Below are positions 26,286-35,420 of a stretch of DNA of 64,000 nt, in pieces. A program made the translations under genes and the position numbers. This DNA is from Bradyrhizobium nitroreducens (GTDB taxonomy: Bacteria > Pseudomonadota > Alphaproteobacteria > Rhizobiales > Xanthobacteraceae). The stretch is taken from the NCBI RefSeq assembly GCF_002776695.1, contig NZ_LFJC01000003.1, positions 6,265,782 to 6,329,781 of the forward strand, in the 5' to 3' direction. Position 1 is the stretch's first letter. Each line of letters starts with the position of its first letter. The notes under the pieces were generated by a model that was not told where the DNA came from, did no database searches, and was given only the letters and a program-made list of their open reading frames with translations.

Positions 26286-27133
26286 TTTGCGGTCCTCTCG
26301 GCGCCAAGGATGCGCGCGCCAATGTTCAGGGCAAGCACGGTCAGGGTGATGAGCAGTGCGCCGCTCCACGCCAGCTGCTTCCAGTAGGCGTAGGGGCTCT
26401 GCACGAAGTTGTTGATGGTGACGGGCAGGTTGGCCATCGTCTTGTTCAGGCCGAGGCTGAAGAACTGGTTCGACAGCGCGGTGAAGAGCAGCGGCGCGGT
26501 CTCGCCCGCGACGCGTGCGGTGGCGAGCAGCACGCCGGTGATGAGGCCCGACCGGGCCGCACGATAGGCGATGCGCTTGATCACCAGAGAGCGCGGCAGG
26601 CCCAGCGCCGAGGCCGCCTCACGCAGCGGATTCGGCACCAGCAGCAGCATGTCCTCGGTGGTGCGCAGCACGACCGGGATCACGATGACGGCGAGCGCGA
26701 GCGCGCCCGCGATCGCGGAGAAGCCACGCATCGGCACCACCACCGCGCCGTAGATGAACAGGCCGATGATGATCGAGGGCGCCGAGAGCAGGATGTCGTT
26801 GATGAAGCGGATCACCGAGGTCAGGCGATCGTTGCGGCCGTATTCGGCAAGGTAGGTGCCGGCGAACAGGCCGAGCGGCGCGCCGATGCCGACGCCGATC
26901 AACGTCATGATGATCGAGCCGACGATCGCGTTGCGCAGGCCGCCTTCGGTCGAGCCCGGAGGCGGCGTGTCCGCGACGAAGATCTCGAGATTGAGGCCGG
27001 CCAGGCCGTTGTAGAGCAGCGTGACCAGGATCAGCGCGAGCCAGGTGACGCCGAAGGCGGCCGCGGCGAAGCAGAGCCCGCGGATGACGATGTCCACGCG
27101 GCGACGACGCGAATAGATCGGATTGAGCGCCAT
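26282..27133 (-). CDS. pstA: Phosphate ABC importer permease PstA
   Basis: Encodes 283 residues with six hydrophobic segments. The BPD-permease loop is REAASALGLPRSLVIKRIAY, followed by LITGVLLATARVAGETAPLL, the PstA-specific RxxGETAPL region. It forms the inner-membrane channel with PstC. It starts four bases after the pstC stop. Typical length. Confidence 0.96.
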   Translation of the reverse strand: MALNPIYSRRRRVDIVIRGLCFAAAAFGVTWLALILVTLLYNGLAGLNLEIFVADTPPPGSTEGGLRNAIVGSIIMTLIGVGIGAPLGLFAGTYLAEYGRNDRLTSVIRFINDILLSAPSIIIGLFIYGAVVVPMRGFSAIAGALALAVIVIPVVLRTTEDMLLLVPNPLREAASALGLPRSLVIKRIAYRAARSGLITGVLLATARVAGETAPLLFTALSNQFFSLGLNKTMANLPVTINNFVQSPYAYWKQLAWSGALLITLTVLALNIGARILGAERTAK

Positions 27134-27137
27134 GACC

Positions 27138-28136
27138 TTACTTCCCCGCCTTCTTGTCCAGCCGCATCAGCATCAGCCGCGCGGCGGCCAGCACGAAGAA
27201 CGTCAGCACGAACAGGAGCAAGCCGAGCAGGATCAGGCCGGACTGGTGCAGGCCGTCGCTCTCGGCGAACTCGGATGCGATCGCCGCCGAGATCGTGGTG
27301 CCCGGCGCGAAGATCGATGAGGAGATGCGGAACGAGTTGCCGATGATGAAGGTCACCGCCATGGTCTCGCCGAGCGCGCGGCCCAGCGCCAGCATGACGC
27401 CGCCGATGATGCCGACGCGGGTGTAGGGGATCACCACGCTGCGGACGACTTCCCAGGTGGTGCAGCCGACGCCGTAAGCGGCCTCCTTCAACACCGGCGG
27501 CACCGTCTTGAACACGTCGACCGAGATCGAGGTGATGAAGGGCAGCACCATGATGGCGAGGATCAGCGCGGCGTTGAACGTGCTGAGATAGGACGGGGGA
27601 CCTGCGAAGATCGCGCCCAGCACCGGGACGCCGTCGAAGATCCTGATCATAAGGGGCTGGAAGGTGTTGGCCAGGAACGGGCCCAGCACGAAGAAGCCCC
27701 ACATGCCGTAGATGATCGAGGGAATGCCGGCGAGCAGCTCGATCGCCATGCCGATCGGGCGGCGCAGCCATTGCGGGCAGAGCTCGGTGAGGAAGATCGC
27801 AATGCCGAGACCGACGGGAATCGCGATCAGCATCGCGATGAAGGAGGTGACGAGCGTGCCGTACATCGGCCCGAGCGCGCCGAGCACGGGCGGATCGGCC
27901 GACGGCGCCCAGCGCTGCGTCCACAGGAAGGAGAAGCCGTATGCTTTCATCGCCGGGAACGCGCCGACGATCAGCGAGATGATGATGCCGCCGAGGATCA
28001 GCAACACCGAGATCGCGGACAACCGCGTGATCCAGTAGAAGGTGACGTCGCCGAGCTTGAACGCGCCCAAGGCCTTGGCGCGGTCATACGGTCCGGCATC
28101 GTCGATTACATCGCTCTGAACGGCCATCTCTGCCAC
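27138..28136 (-). CDS. pstC: Phosphate ABC importer permease PstC
   Basis: Encodes 332 residues with about six to seven membrane segments. The permease loop is KEAAYGVGCTTWEVVRSVVI, followed by GVMLALGRALGETMAVTFII, the PstC GRALGETMAV hallmark. The start is GTG at 28136 with AGGGGAT upstream; an ATG three codons later (28127) is an alternative. A repeat element separates it from pstS, yet the order pstS-C-A-B-phoU-phoB makes co-expression likely. Confidence 0.95.
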   Translation of the reverse strand: MAEMAVQSDVIDDAGPYDRAKALGAFKLGDVTFYWITRLSAISVLLILGGIIISLIVGAFPAMKAYGFSFLWTQRWAPSADPPVLGALGPMYGTLVTSFIAMLIAIPVGLGIAIFLTELCPQWLRRPIGMAIELLAGIPSIIYGMWGFFVLGPFLANTFQPLMIRIFDGVPVLGAIFAGPPSYLSTFNAALILAIMVLPFITSISVDVFKTVPPVLKEAAYGVGCTTWEVVRSVVIPYTRVGIIGGVMLALGRALGETMAVTFIIGNSFRISSSIFAPGTTISAAIASEFAESDGLHQSGLILLGLLLFVLTFFVLAAARLMLMRLDKKAGK

Positions 28137-28187
28137 GCCGATCCCCTGTACCCGTTATATACGCTTGTTCTTGATGTTTTTGGTGCC

Positions 28188-28299
28188 GTGCCCCGGATGC
28201 GGTGCAGCGCGAAGCGGTGCGCCGCTGATCCGGGGCCTAGCGTTTGTGGGTCCCGGCTCTGCGGAGCAGCACTACGTGCTGCACCGCGTCCGGGACACG
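28188..28299. repeat. Interspersed palindromic repeat, family F
   Basis: Outer arms CGTGCCCCGGATGCGG and CCGCGTCCGGGACACG. The middle contains GATCCGGGGCCTAGCG and GTGGGTCCCGGCTCTGCG. Similar copies lie at 57018-57155 and (degenerate) 18280-18450. It sits between pstS and pstC and may lower read-through, which would raise binding-protein output over permease output. Confidence 0.75.
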
Positions 28300-28309
28300 A
28301 TAGCTTTAC

Positions 28310-29323
28310 CTAGCTCTTGATCTCGGCAGCCCAGGTCTTCTCGATCTGCTTGACGACGGTGTCCGGCATCGGGATGTAGTCGAGCTCCTCGGCCGCCTTG
28401 TCGCCCTTCGTGAAGGCCCAGCGGAAGAACTTGATGGCTTCCTGCGAAGCCGCCTTGTCGGTGGCGTCCTTGTGCATGAGGATGAAGGTCGCCGCCGTGA
28501 TCGGCCAGGACTTCTCGCCGGGCTGGTCGGTCAGGATGACGTAGTAGCCGGGCGCCTTGGCCCAGTCGGCGTTGGAGGCGGCCGCCTGGAAAGCTTCGAC
28601 GGTCGGCTGCACGGTCTTGCCGGCCTTGTTGACGAGACCGGTATAGGTCAGCTTGTTCTGCTTGGCATAGGCATACTCGACGTAGCCGATCGAGTTCTTG
28701 GTCTGGCCGATGTTGCCCGACACGCCTTCGTTGCCCTTGGCGCCGACGCCAACCGGCCACTCGACCGCGGTGCCCTCACCGACCTTGCTCTTCCAGTCCG
28801 CACTGGCCTTGGAGAGGTAGTTGGTGAAGTTGAAGGTGGTGCCCGACCCGTCCGAACGGCGGACCACGGTGATCGCATCCGACGGCAGCTTGACGTTCGG
28901 ATTGAGCTTCTTGATGGCCGGATCGTCCCACTTGGTGATCTTGCCGAGATAGACGTTGGCCAGCGTCTCGCCGTCGAACACCATCTCGCCCGGCTTCACG
29001 CCCTCGAGGTTGACCACGGGAACGATGGCGCCCATCACCATCGGCCACTGGACGAGGCCGTCCTTCTCGAGCTGCTCAGCCTTGAGCGGCATGTCGGTCG
29101 CGCCGAAGGTCACGGTCTTGGCCTGGATCTGCTTGATGCCGCCGCCGGAGCCGATCGACTGGTAGTTCAGACCGTTACCGGTCTCCTTTTTGTAGGCGTC
29201 AGCCCACTTCGAATAGATCGGGAACGGGAACGTCGCGCCGGCGCCGGTGATGTCGGCAGCAAAGGCCGCCGTCGTCGAAGCGGCAACCATGCCGGCAACG
29301 ACGATCGTCTTGAGGAAATTCAT
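28310..29323 (-). CDS. pstS: Phosphate-binding periplasmic protein PstS
   Basis: Encodes 337 residues. The signal peptide ends around TAAFA, then the mature DITGAGATFPFPIYSKW. Phosphate-binding loops are YQSIGSGGGIKQI and RRSDGSGTTFNFTNYL. It captures phosphate in the periplasm for PstCAB. The ATG at 29323 is preceded by GGAGACCAGC. A Pho box lies about 100 bases upstream, so this is the main phosphate-controlled promoter of the cluster. Confidence 0.97.
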   Translation of the reverse strand: MNFLKTIVVAGMVAASTTAAFAADITGAGATFPFPIYSKWADAYKKETGNGLNYQSIGSGGGIKQIQAKTVTFGATDMPLKAEQLEKDGLVQWPMVMGAIVPVVNLEGVKPGEMVFDGETLANVYLGKITKWDDPAIKKLNPNVKLPSDAITVVRRSDGSGTTFNFTNYLSKASADWKSKVGEGTAVEWPVGVGAKGNEGVSGNIGQTKNSIGYVEYAYAKQNKLTYTGLVNKAGKTVQPTVEAFQAAASNADWAKAPGYYVILTDQPGEKSWPITAATFILMHKDATDKAASQEAIKFFRWAFTKGDKAAEELDYIPMPDTVVKQIEKTWAAEIKS

Positions 29324-29422
29324 GCTGGTCTCCATTGGGGGGAGCGAAGCGCCATCCGCGCCCGATCGCGCTCCCCACGCCGCCCCTTTAGGAGCGGTCG
29401 GCTGTGCTTTTACGAAGGTTTC

Positions 29423-29440
29423 GTGACAGTCGGATGACAC
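29423..29440 (-). promoter_or_regulatory. Pho box upstream of pstS
   Basis: Read on the minus strand the site is GTGTCATCCGACTGTCAC: two 7-bp direct repeats (GTGTCAT and CTGTCAC) with a 4-bp spacer. It closely matches the rhizobial PhoB consensus CTGTCAT-N4-CTGTCAT. It is centred about 108 bases before the pstS start codon, in the phoR-pstS gap. Confidence 0.8.
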
Positions 29441-29473
29441 GCGCAAGCGATTGAAATCACTCGCGTTTCTATC

Positions 29474-30766
29474 TCAAACTAAAGTCTTGGCCTGGGGAAA
29501 GCAGGCGGTGAAAGTCGCACCCTGCTTGGGCACGCTTTCGATCAAAAGCCGGCCGCGATGGCGGTTAAGAATATGTTTCACCAGCGATAATCCGAGCCCG
29601 GTTCCGCCCTGCGAGCGGCTGTCGCCGACGTCCACGCGGTAGAAGCGCTCAGTCAGCCGCGGCAGGTGCTCGGGCGCGATCCCGGGGCCGAAATCGCGCA
29701 CCATGATCCGGATTTCCTGAGTTCCATCAGTGGCTGCGGCTGAGGTCAGCGACACGACGACGCGTCCGCCCGAGGCGCCGTATTTGAGCGCGTTCTCGAT
29801 CAAATTCTCGAACAGGCGGAGCAGCTCCTCGCGGTCGCCCGCGATCATCACCGGGCTGTCGGGCAGATGGAGCTCGACCTCGACCTGCCGCTCGCGCGCC
29901 AGCGGCTCGAGCCCGTCGGCGACCTGGCGGATGATCGGCAAGAGGTCGACCAGGGTGTCGGGCCGGACATGGGCCGACAGCTCGACCCGCGACAGCGACA
30001 GGAGATCGTCGATCAGGCGCGCCATGCGGGTGGCCTGGTTGTGCATGATGCCGAGGAAGCGCTCGCGCGCCTTGGGATCGTCCTTGGCCTGGCCCTGCAG
30101 CGTGTCGATGAAGCCCGACAGCGCCGCGAGCGGCGTGCGCAGCTCATGGCTGGCATTGGCGACGAAGTCGGCGCGCATCTCCTCGACCCGGCGCAGCGGC
30201 GTCTGGTCGTGGAAGGTCATCAGCATGCATTTGTCGGCGCCGCCGAAACTGGTCGGCACCGGCACCGGCGTGATGATCAGCTCCATCCAGCGATCGACCG
30301 GGACATGGTCGAGATAGGTCGCGCGGCGCGGCTCGGTGGTCGCGATCGACTCGCGCAGCGCCGTGATGATCTCCGGCGAGCGCAGCGCGAACTGGGCGAG
30401 CTCGTTCCGGCGCAGTGCCGGCGCGAGCTGGGCCGCGGCGGCATTGAGGTGGATGACGCGGCCGGCGCGGTCGAGCAGCACCGCCGGATCCGGCATGCCG
30501 GCGACGACCGCGGCCACCGCCGCGCTCTCGACCGGGTTGATGCGGCGGGTGTCCTCGCGCGAGGCCGCGGCATCGTGCAGGCGCCACGGGATCAGCGCCG
30601 CTGCCGCGATGCAGAGGAACACGGCAGCGGCATGCAGCACCGACAATTCGCCGAGCGAGACGACGACGGACAGCGCCAGCGCCGCGGCGATCAGGATGAC
30701 GGTCGAGTGCCGCAGCCGGTCGGACCAGGGCTGAGCGGCGGGAGAAGAAGGGGCGTCGATCGCCAT
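29474..30766 (-). CDS. phoR: Phosphate regulon sensor histidine kinase PhoR
   Basis: Encodes 430 residues. Two hydrophobic helices near the N-terminus are followed by a PAS domain (GMPDPAVLLDRAGRVIHLNA). The H-box is FVANASHELRTPLAALSGFI, the N-box FENLIENALKYGA, and G-boxes are VRDFGPGIAPEHL and GGTGLGLSLVKH. It phosphorylates PhoB when Pst is not transporting phosphate. It heads the cluster and is 26 bases downstream of the UPF0104-type gene, so these two may share a promoter. It also lies 150 bases upstream of pstS, whose own Pho box sits in that gap. Confidence 0.96.
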   Translation of the reverse strand: MAIDAPSSPAAQPWSDRLRHSTVILIAAALALSVVVSLGELSVLHAAAVFLCIAAAALIPWRLHDAAASREDTRRINPVESAAVAAVVAGMPDPAVLLDRAGRVIHLNAAAAQLAPALRRNELAQFALRSPEIITALRESIATTEPRRATYLDHVPVDRWMELIITPVPVPTSFGGADKCMLMTFHDQTPLRRVEEMRADFVANASHELRTPLAALSGFIDTLQGQAKDDPKARERFLGIMHNQATRMARLIDDLLSLSRVELSAHVRPDTLVDLLPIIRQVADGLEPLARERQVEVELHLPDSPVMIAGDREELLRLFENLIENALKYGASGGRVVVSLTSAAATDGTQEIRIMVRDFGPGIAPEHLPRLTERFYRVDVGDSRSQGGTGLGLSLVKHILNRHRGRLLIESVPKQGATFTACFPQAKTLV

Positions 30767-30792
30767 CGGGCGGACTTCTCCTGGGGCTTACC

Positions 30793-31851
30793 TTAAGATT
30801 TGGCGCCGTCGCTGCGCTCTCTCACATAAGCGGCTTCGGGCGCCGGACCGGGGTCGAGCTTGAGCGCCGCCTGCTGCAGGCGCTTCGATCGTGCGCCGAT
30901 GATAACTTCGCGAAACGTCAGCAAGATTACAGAGATGACGAAAGGCGAGAGATAATAGAGGACGCGGAACAACAGCATGCCGCCGAGCAGTTCCTCGCGA
31001 TCCATCTGCCAGAGGCCGACCAGCATGGCCGCGTCGAACACCCCGAGCCCGCCGGGCGAATGGCTGGCGAAGCCGAGCAGCGTCGCCGAGACGAAGATCA
31101 CCGCGACCACGACGAAGCCGAGATTGGGCTCGTCCGGGACCAGCACGTACATCGCGAGCGCGCAGAAGCCGAGATCGATGATGCCGATCGCGATCTGGAG
31201 CAGCGTCAGCGGGCCGCCCGGCAGCACCACGGTCCAGGGACCGCGGCCGACCACCCGCGGCTGGGTCCAGACCCAGACCACATAGCCGATCAGCGCCACG
31301 ATGATCATCAGCGCCAGGGTGCGGTTCAGCCAGGGCGGAAGCTGGTCGATCGAGGCGGCGGCTTCCGGATGATAGGTGATGCCGAGGCCGAGCACGGCGG
31401 CATTGCCGAGCCAGAAGGTCAGGCCGGCGAGGAAGCAGATCTTCGCCACGTCGATCGCGTTCAGCCCATAGGCCGAGTAGATGCGGTAACGCACCGCGCC
31501 GCCGGTGAAAACGCTGGCGCCGACATTGTGACCGATCGAATAGGAGGTGAAGGCCGCGAGCGCATTGATGCGGTAGGGCACATGGGAGTGACCGATCGCT
31601 CGCACGGCGAACAGATCGTAGAAAGTCAGCGTGAAATAGCCCGCGGCGACGAACAGCGCCGCCATCGCAATCTGGCTCGGCTCGGTGCTCTTGATCGCTT
31701 CGAGGACCTCGTTGAAATCGATGCCTCGCAGCATGTGGTAGAGCACATAGCAAGCGATGCCGATGACCGCGACGCTGATCACAACGCCAAGCTTATGCAG
31801 GATTTGCTTCTCGCGCAGAAACGACGTCGCCCTGCGTATGGCTTCCAGCAT
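30793..31851 (-). CDS. UPF0104/LPG-synthase-TM-type integral membrane protein
   Basis: Encodes 352 residues with about eight hydrophobic segments. The TIGR00374-type motif SYSIGHNVGASVFTGGAVRY and SHSPGGLGVFDAAMLVG are hallmarks of the flippase-like domain shared with MprF and YbhN. Relatives move or modify lipids in the inner membrane. GAGG lies before the ATG at 31851. Because it precedes phoR by only 26 bases it may be co-expressed with the phosphate regulon, possibly linked to membrane-lipid change under phosphate limitation. That link is inference. Confidence 0.85.
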   Translation of the reverse strand: MLEAIRRATSFLREKQILHKLGVVISVAVIGIACYVLYHMLRGIDFNEVLEAIKSTEPSQIAMAALFVAAGYFTLTFYDLFAVRAIGHSHVPYRINALAAFTSYSIGHNVGASVFTGGAVRYRIYSAYGLNAIDVAKICFLAGLTFWLGNAAVLGLGITYHPEAAASIDQLPPWLNRTLALMIIVALIGYVVWVWTQPRVVGRGPWTVVLPGGPLTLLQIAIGIIDLGFCALAMYVLVPDEPNLGFVVVAVIFVSATLLGFASHSPGGLGVFDAAMLVGLWQMDREELLGGMLLFRVLYYLSPFVISVILLTFREVIIGARSKRLQQAALKLDPGPAPEAAYVRERSDGAKS

Positions 31852-32321
31852 CTAGACCTCGAACAACGCTTCAGCGGCCAGAACGGCCAGCGGACGGGAC
31901 GGCGCAGAGGCACACGACGACCCCTCGCCGTCGGCTCCGGCATCGCGCATGCCCCCTGCCCCTCCACTAGCGCGTTTTCGGGCCGAGTGGAATTCGCCAA
32001 TTCGAACAAAAACACGTGCCTTCAATATTTTAGGCAGGGTTGCGGGCTCCTGATGCACGGTTTGGCGCCTTCTGCGGCAGGATCGGCGGCAAGACTCGAG
32101 GCGAATCTCCATGGCGATCCTGCGCAGGCGCCGTGAAGGTTTGATGATTTCGGCCGCACAATGTTCCGTCACGCCTTAAGCCGAAATCAATCTATGGGCG
32201 GGCCCGGCTTGTTGAAAGAGGGGCATCGAAGCGGCCGGCCGCGGATTTCCGATGCGCCGAAAGGCCGCGGCGGGCCCCTCCTGCGCCTTGCCCCGACCGA
32301 AGGACCGGGGGCGTGGCAACG
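31852..32321. other. Gap without a supported gene
   Basis: About 470 bases. No frame resembles a protein. A GC-rich imperfect hairpin occurs around 32234-32275 (GGCCGCGG... / ...GGCCGCGGC), which may end the ompA-type operon transcript that arrives from higher coordinates. The rest likely contains the promoter of the UPF0104-type gene. Confidence 0.45.
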
Positions 32322-32624
32322 TCACAGAGGGGCTGGCGGTGCGGTGCGCGCGACCACGCGGTCGCGCAGCCAGGCGCCGATGGTGCAGCCGACGAGGTAG
32401 CAGGCGAACATGACGAGGCCGAGATCGAGCCAGTAGCCGAAGCGGCCGGGGACGACATGGGCGAACGAGGCCGCGACCAGGGCGGCGGCAAGCACGGCGA
32501 GCCAGCGCGCCGTCACCTTCGAGGTGCCGTTGCCGCGCTGGACCACCGAGATCCAGCCCATGCAGAAGCCGAGCAGCACCGAGCCGATCAGCCAGCCCAT
32601 ATGAAACGAGAGGAGATAGGGCAT
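32322..32624 (-). CDS. Small hypothetical membrane protein coupled to the OmpA-like gene
   Basis: Encodes 100 residues with three hydrophobic segments: residues ~5-28 (SFHMGWLIGSVLLGFCMGWI), ~42-60 (WLAVLAAALVAASFAHVV) and ~65-88 (WLDLGLVMFACYLVGCTIGA). The ATG at 32624 lies two bases after the stop of the upstream gene, with GAGGTGAC before it, so translation is coupled. No family is recognised. Its constant partner status with the OmpA/BON protein would make it a candidate accessory membrane subunit. Confidence 0.72.
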   Translation of the reverse strand: MPYLLSFHMGWLIGSVLLGFCMGWISVVQRGNGTSKVTARWLAVLAAALVAASFAHVVPGRFGYWLDLGLVMFACYLVGCTIGAWLRDRVVARTAPPAPL

Positions 32625-32626
32625 CG

Positions 32627-34021
32627 TCACCTCACCAGAAATTCGATGCGGCGGTTTTGCACCTTGCCTTCGTCGGTGTCGTTGCCGGCGACGGGCTGCG
32701 TGCTGCCATGGCCGACCGCGGTGAAGCGGCTGGCGGGCAGGCCGGCCTTGACCAGATAGTCGATCACCGCCTGCGCGCGCTTCTCCGAGAGCGCCCGGTT
32801 GAAGCCGTCCTCGCCGTCGGCATCGGTATGCCCGGCCACCTCGACATTGGTATTGGGGCAGCGCAGCGCCGTCTCGATCAGATGATCGAGAATGGCGGCG
32901 GAATCCGGATCGATGTCGGCGCGCTTGGGCGCGAAGCGGATCTTGCCCTTGGCCAGGAGGTCCGTGAACAATTGCTGGCACACGGTGCCGTCGACCGGAC
33001 CCGCCGCGGGCTTCACGGTGATCTCCGGCTTGTATTGCCAGGTTTTCGGGAAGTCCTTGCCGAGCCCGGCGCGGATGTCGTTGGCGGCACCTTCATAGAG
33101 CGCATCGCCCGACAGCTTCACCTCGCGGTCGGAGACGACGAGCGTGCCGGTCGACAGCCGCGACAGCGCGCCGAGCGCTGCGATCACGGCCGTGTTGAAG
33201 GAGCCGGGCGCGCCGATGCTGGCCTTGAGATTGTCGACGACCTTCTCGGTGAAGAATTTTCGCGCGGCGCTGGTGGCGATCGCCGCGTGGATGGCGTTGT
33301 CGGGCACATAGCCGGTCAGCGTCACGGTCGCGGCGACCGGATCCTTGTAGGCCTGGAAGATGTAGGGCGGCGCCTTGACGTCGTTGGCAGCGATCGAGAA
33401 GCCCTCGGGCAGGTTCTTCAGCGCAGCCGCGATCGCCTCGCGGCCGCCGAGATCGCGCGCCATGCCCGACAGATTGACCTTGGTGTCCGTGATCGTGATC
33501 TTGCCGTCCTTCAGCTTGCCGATCTGGTCCAGCAGCAGCATCGCGGCGGCCTCGAACCGCGGCGGCGCGCCCCGCGCCAGACCCATCTGGTCGGCCACCT
33601 CGACGCCGCCGACCTCCTTGCGGGCCGCCTCGGTCAGCCGGCCCTTGATCGACGGCAGCGGCGCGGAGCCCGACAGCGTCACCCGCACCACATCGCGCTC
33701 GGCGTTCCAGACGAAGGGTTTGGCCTCGGGAACAAGACGGGTCCGGTCGTCGACCAGACGCACGCCCGGGACCGTCTCGACCGCCATCACGGCGTCGCGG
33801 CGGCCCTCCTCGGAGAAGGCGTCTGCGACCAGGCTGACGTCGCGGCCGTCCACCGCGATCCGGGTCTTGTCCAGAACGGTCCCCTTCAGCGCGGCCGAGC
33901 TGCGGGCCGACAGGTCGGCCTCGACCGGTAAGGTATTATTCCAGGCCGCAAATCCCCACATGACGGCCAGGGGAATTAACCCCGGCCACCATTTGCTGGC
34001 CCACCTGAAAAGCTTCTGCAT
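32627..34021 (-). CDS. BON-domain/OmpA-C-like envelope protein
   Basis: Encodes 464 residues. One N-terminal hydrophobic helix (WPGLIPLAVMWGFAAWN) anchors it in the inner membrane. The middle (~40-320) contains repeated BON-like units, for example LSGDALYEGAANDIRAGL and VTLTGYVPDNAIHAAI. The C-terminus is a peptidoglycan-binding OmpA domain, NVEVAGHTDADGEDGFNRAL...VGHGSTQPVAGN...NRRIEFLV. The layout (TM-BON-OmpA) resembles mycobacterial ArfA/OmpATb. I start it at 34021 (MQKLFRWASKWW), where the anchor begins. It is coupled to the small membrane protein downstream and divergent from a polysaccharide deacetylase. A cell-wall or envelope-stress role is likely. Confidence 0.88.
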   Translation of the reverse strand: MQKLFRWASKWWPGLIPLAVMWGFAAWNNTLPVEADLSARSSAALKGTVLDKTRIAVDGRDVSLVADAFSEEGRRDAVMAVETVPGVRLVDDRTRLVPEAKPFVWNAERDVVRVTLSGSAPLPSIKGRLTEAARKEVGGVEVADQMGLARGAPPRFEAAAMLLLDQIGKLKDGKITITDTKVNLSGMARDLGGREAIAAALKNLPEGFSIAANDVKAPPYIFQAYKDPVAATVTLTGYVPDNAIHAAIATSAARKFFTEKVVDNLKASIGAPGSFNTAVIAALGALSRLSTGTLVVSDREVKLSGDALYEGAANDIRAGLGKDFPKTWQYKPEITVKPAAGPVDGTVCQQLFTDLLAKGKIRFAPKRADIDPDSAAILDHLIETALRCPNTNVEVAGHTDADGEDGFNRALSEKRAQAVIDYLVKAGLPASRFTAVGHGSTQPVAGNDTDEGKVQNRRIEFLVR

Positions 34022-34185
34022 TCGACGACCCGAACTCTGGAACCGGAGACAAAACAAACCCTTGGCAGGCTGTCAAACCGGAAATGGCGCCCTTCCGAAG
34101 GCACCGGCTGGACAATCGGGATAACTTTTTCTTCAAGGGTTCTTCCGTAAGTTGAAGACGGAATGCCAAAGTCCGCCGGCCGGTC

Positions 34186-35244
34186 ATGAAACAACTGCGT
34201 AACAACGTCATCCGCGCCGGGCTGGGAGCACTCTATTTCAGCGGGGCACACCATCTGCTGCGCCCGCTTCTGTCGGGCGTCGGCGCCATTTTCATGCTGC
34301 ACCACGTCCGGCCGGCCCGCGAGGCGGCGTTCCAGCCGAACCGGCACCTCGAGGTCACCCCCGAATTCCTGCGCGAGACGCTGTGCCATTTGCGCTCGCG
34401 CGACATCGACATCGTCAGCATGGACGAGCTGCATGAGCGGCTGGTGCAGAGCCGGTTCGAGCGCCGCTTCGCCGCCTTCACCTTCGACGACGGCTATCGC
34501 GACAATCTGGACCATGCGCTGCCGGTGTTGCGCGAATTCGACGCACCGCTGACGGTCTATGTCGCGAGCGATTTTGCCGAAGGCACCGGACGGTTATGGT
34601 GGGCGGCGCTGGAAGCCGTGATCGCCAAGGCCGAGCAGATCGACGTCACGATCGGCCATTCCGCACTGCGGCTCGATGCGACGACGCCTGCGGCCAAGCA
34701 GGCCACCTACGACCGCCTGCACGACTGGCTGCGCGCGCTGCCGGGCGAGCACGATCTGGCGCGCGAGATCGAGGCGCTCTGCACACGCTATGACGTCGAC
34801 ATGGCCGCGCTGTGCCGCGGCCTCTGCTTGTCCTGGGACGAGTTGAAGACATTCGCCGCTGATCCGCTGGTGACGATCGGCGCGCACAGCGTCAGCCATT
34901 GCAACCTCGCCAAGCTGGCGGAAGACGTCGCCGCGCAGGAGCTGGCTGTGAGCCGGGCGCGGATCGAGCAGGCGCTGGAGCGTCCCGTGCTGCATCTCGC
35001 CTATCCCTATGGCGACCGCGAGGCCGCAGGCACGCGTGAATTCGGCCTCGCCGCGACGGCCGGCTTCAAGACCGCGGTGACGACGCGGCCGGGCATGCTG
35101 TTCGCCGAGAATGCCGATCACATGACGGCACTGCCGCGCGTCTCGCTCAACGGCAACTACCAGGACGCGAGAATTCTGCCGGTGCTGACCTCGGGCGCCG
35201 CGACCGCGATGTGGAACGGTTTCCGCCGGATCGCGGCGGCGTAG
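34186..35244 (+). CDS. Polysaccharide deacetylase family protein
   Basis: Encodes 352 residues with the NodB-homology (carbohydrate esterase 4) fold. The catalytic metal motif is TFDDGY (residues 99-104), the second His motif GAHSVSH (~227-233), and AYPYGD (~265) supplies the conserved Pro-Tyr-Gly. There is no clear signal peptide, as in several cytoplasmic or membrane-associated deacetylases acting on surface-polysaccharide precursors. The ATG at 34186 has only a weak ribosome site. It is divergent from the OmpA-like gene and followed by a repeat. Confidence 0.88.
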   Translation: MKQLRNNVIRAGLGALYFSGAHHLLRPLLSGVGAIFMLHHVRPAREAAFQPNRHLEVTPEFLRETLCHLRSRDIDIVSMDELHERLVQSRFERRFAAFTFDDGYRDNLDHALPVLREFDAPLTVYVASDFAEGTGRLWWAALEAVIAKAEQIDVTIGHSALRLDATTPAAKQATYDRLHDWLRALPGEHDLAREIEALCTRYDVDMAALCRGLCLSWDELKTFAADPLVTIGAHSVSHCNLAKLAEDVAAQELAVSRARIEQALERPVLHLAYPYGDREAAGTREFGLAATAGFKTAVTTRPGMLFAENADHMTALPRVSLNGNYQDARILPVLTSGAATAMWNGFRRIAAA

Positions 35245-35263
35245 CTGCGCTCCGATCTCCACT

Positions 35264-35310
35264 GTCGTCCCGGACAAGCGCGCCCCAAGCGCGCGCAGAT
35301 CCGGGACGAC
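35264..35310. repeat. Interspersed palindromic repeat, family B (copy 1)
   Basis: Arms GTCGTCCCGGAC and ATCCGGGACGAC around AAGCGCGCCCCAAGCGCGC. Directly 3' of the deacetylase gene. Related copies: 36262-36439 (split by an inner segment) and 43998-44042. Confidence 0.75.
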
Positions 35311-35420
35311 ACTGAGTTTGTCGGGCCGTTATCGCGCCTCACTTGCATCTGACCTAAGCGCCTCTTCCTTGACTCCCCTGCCCTCCCCGCCCAAAACAAC
35401 GCCAACGCAAGGGAGGCACC

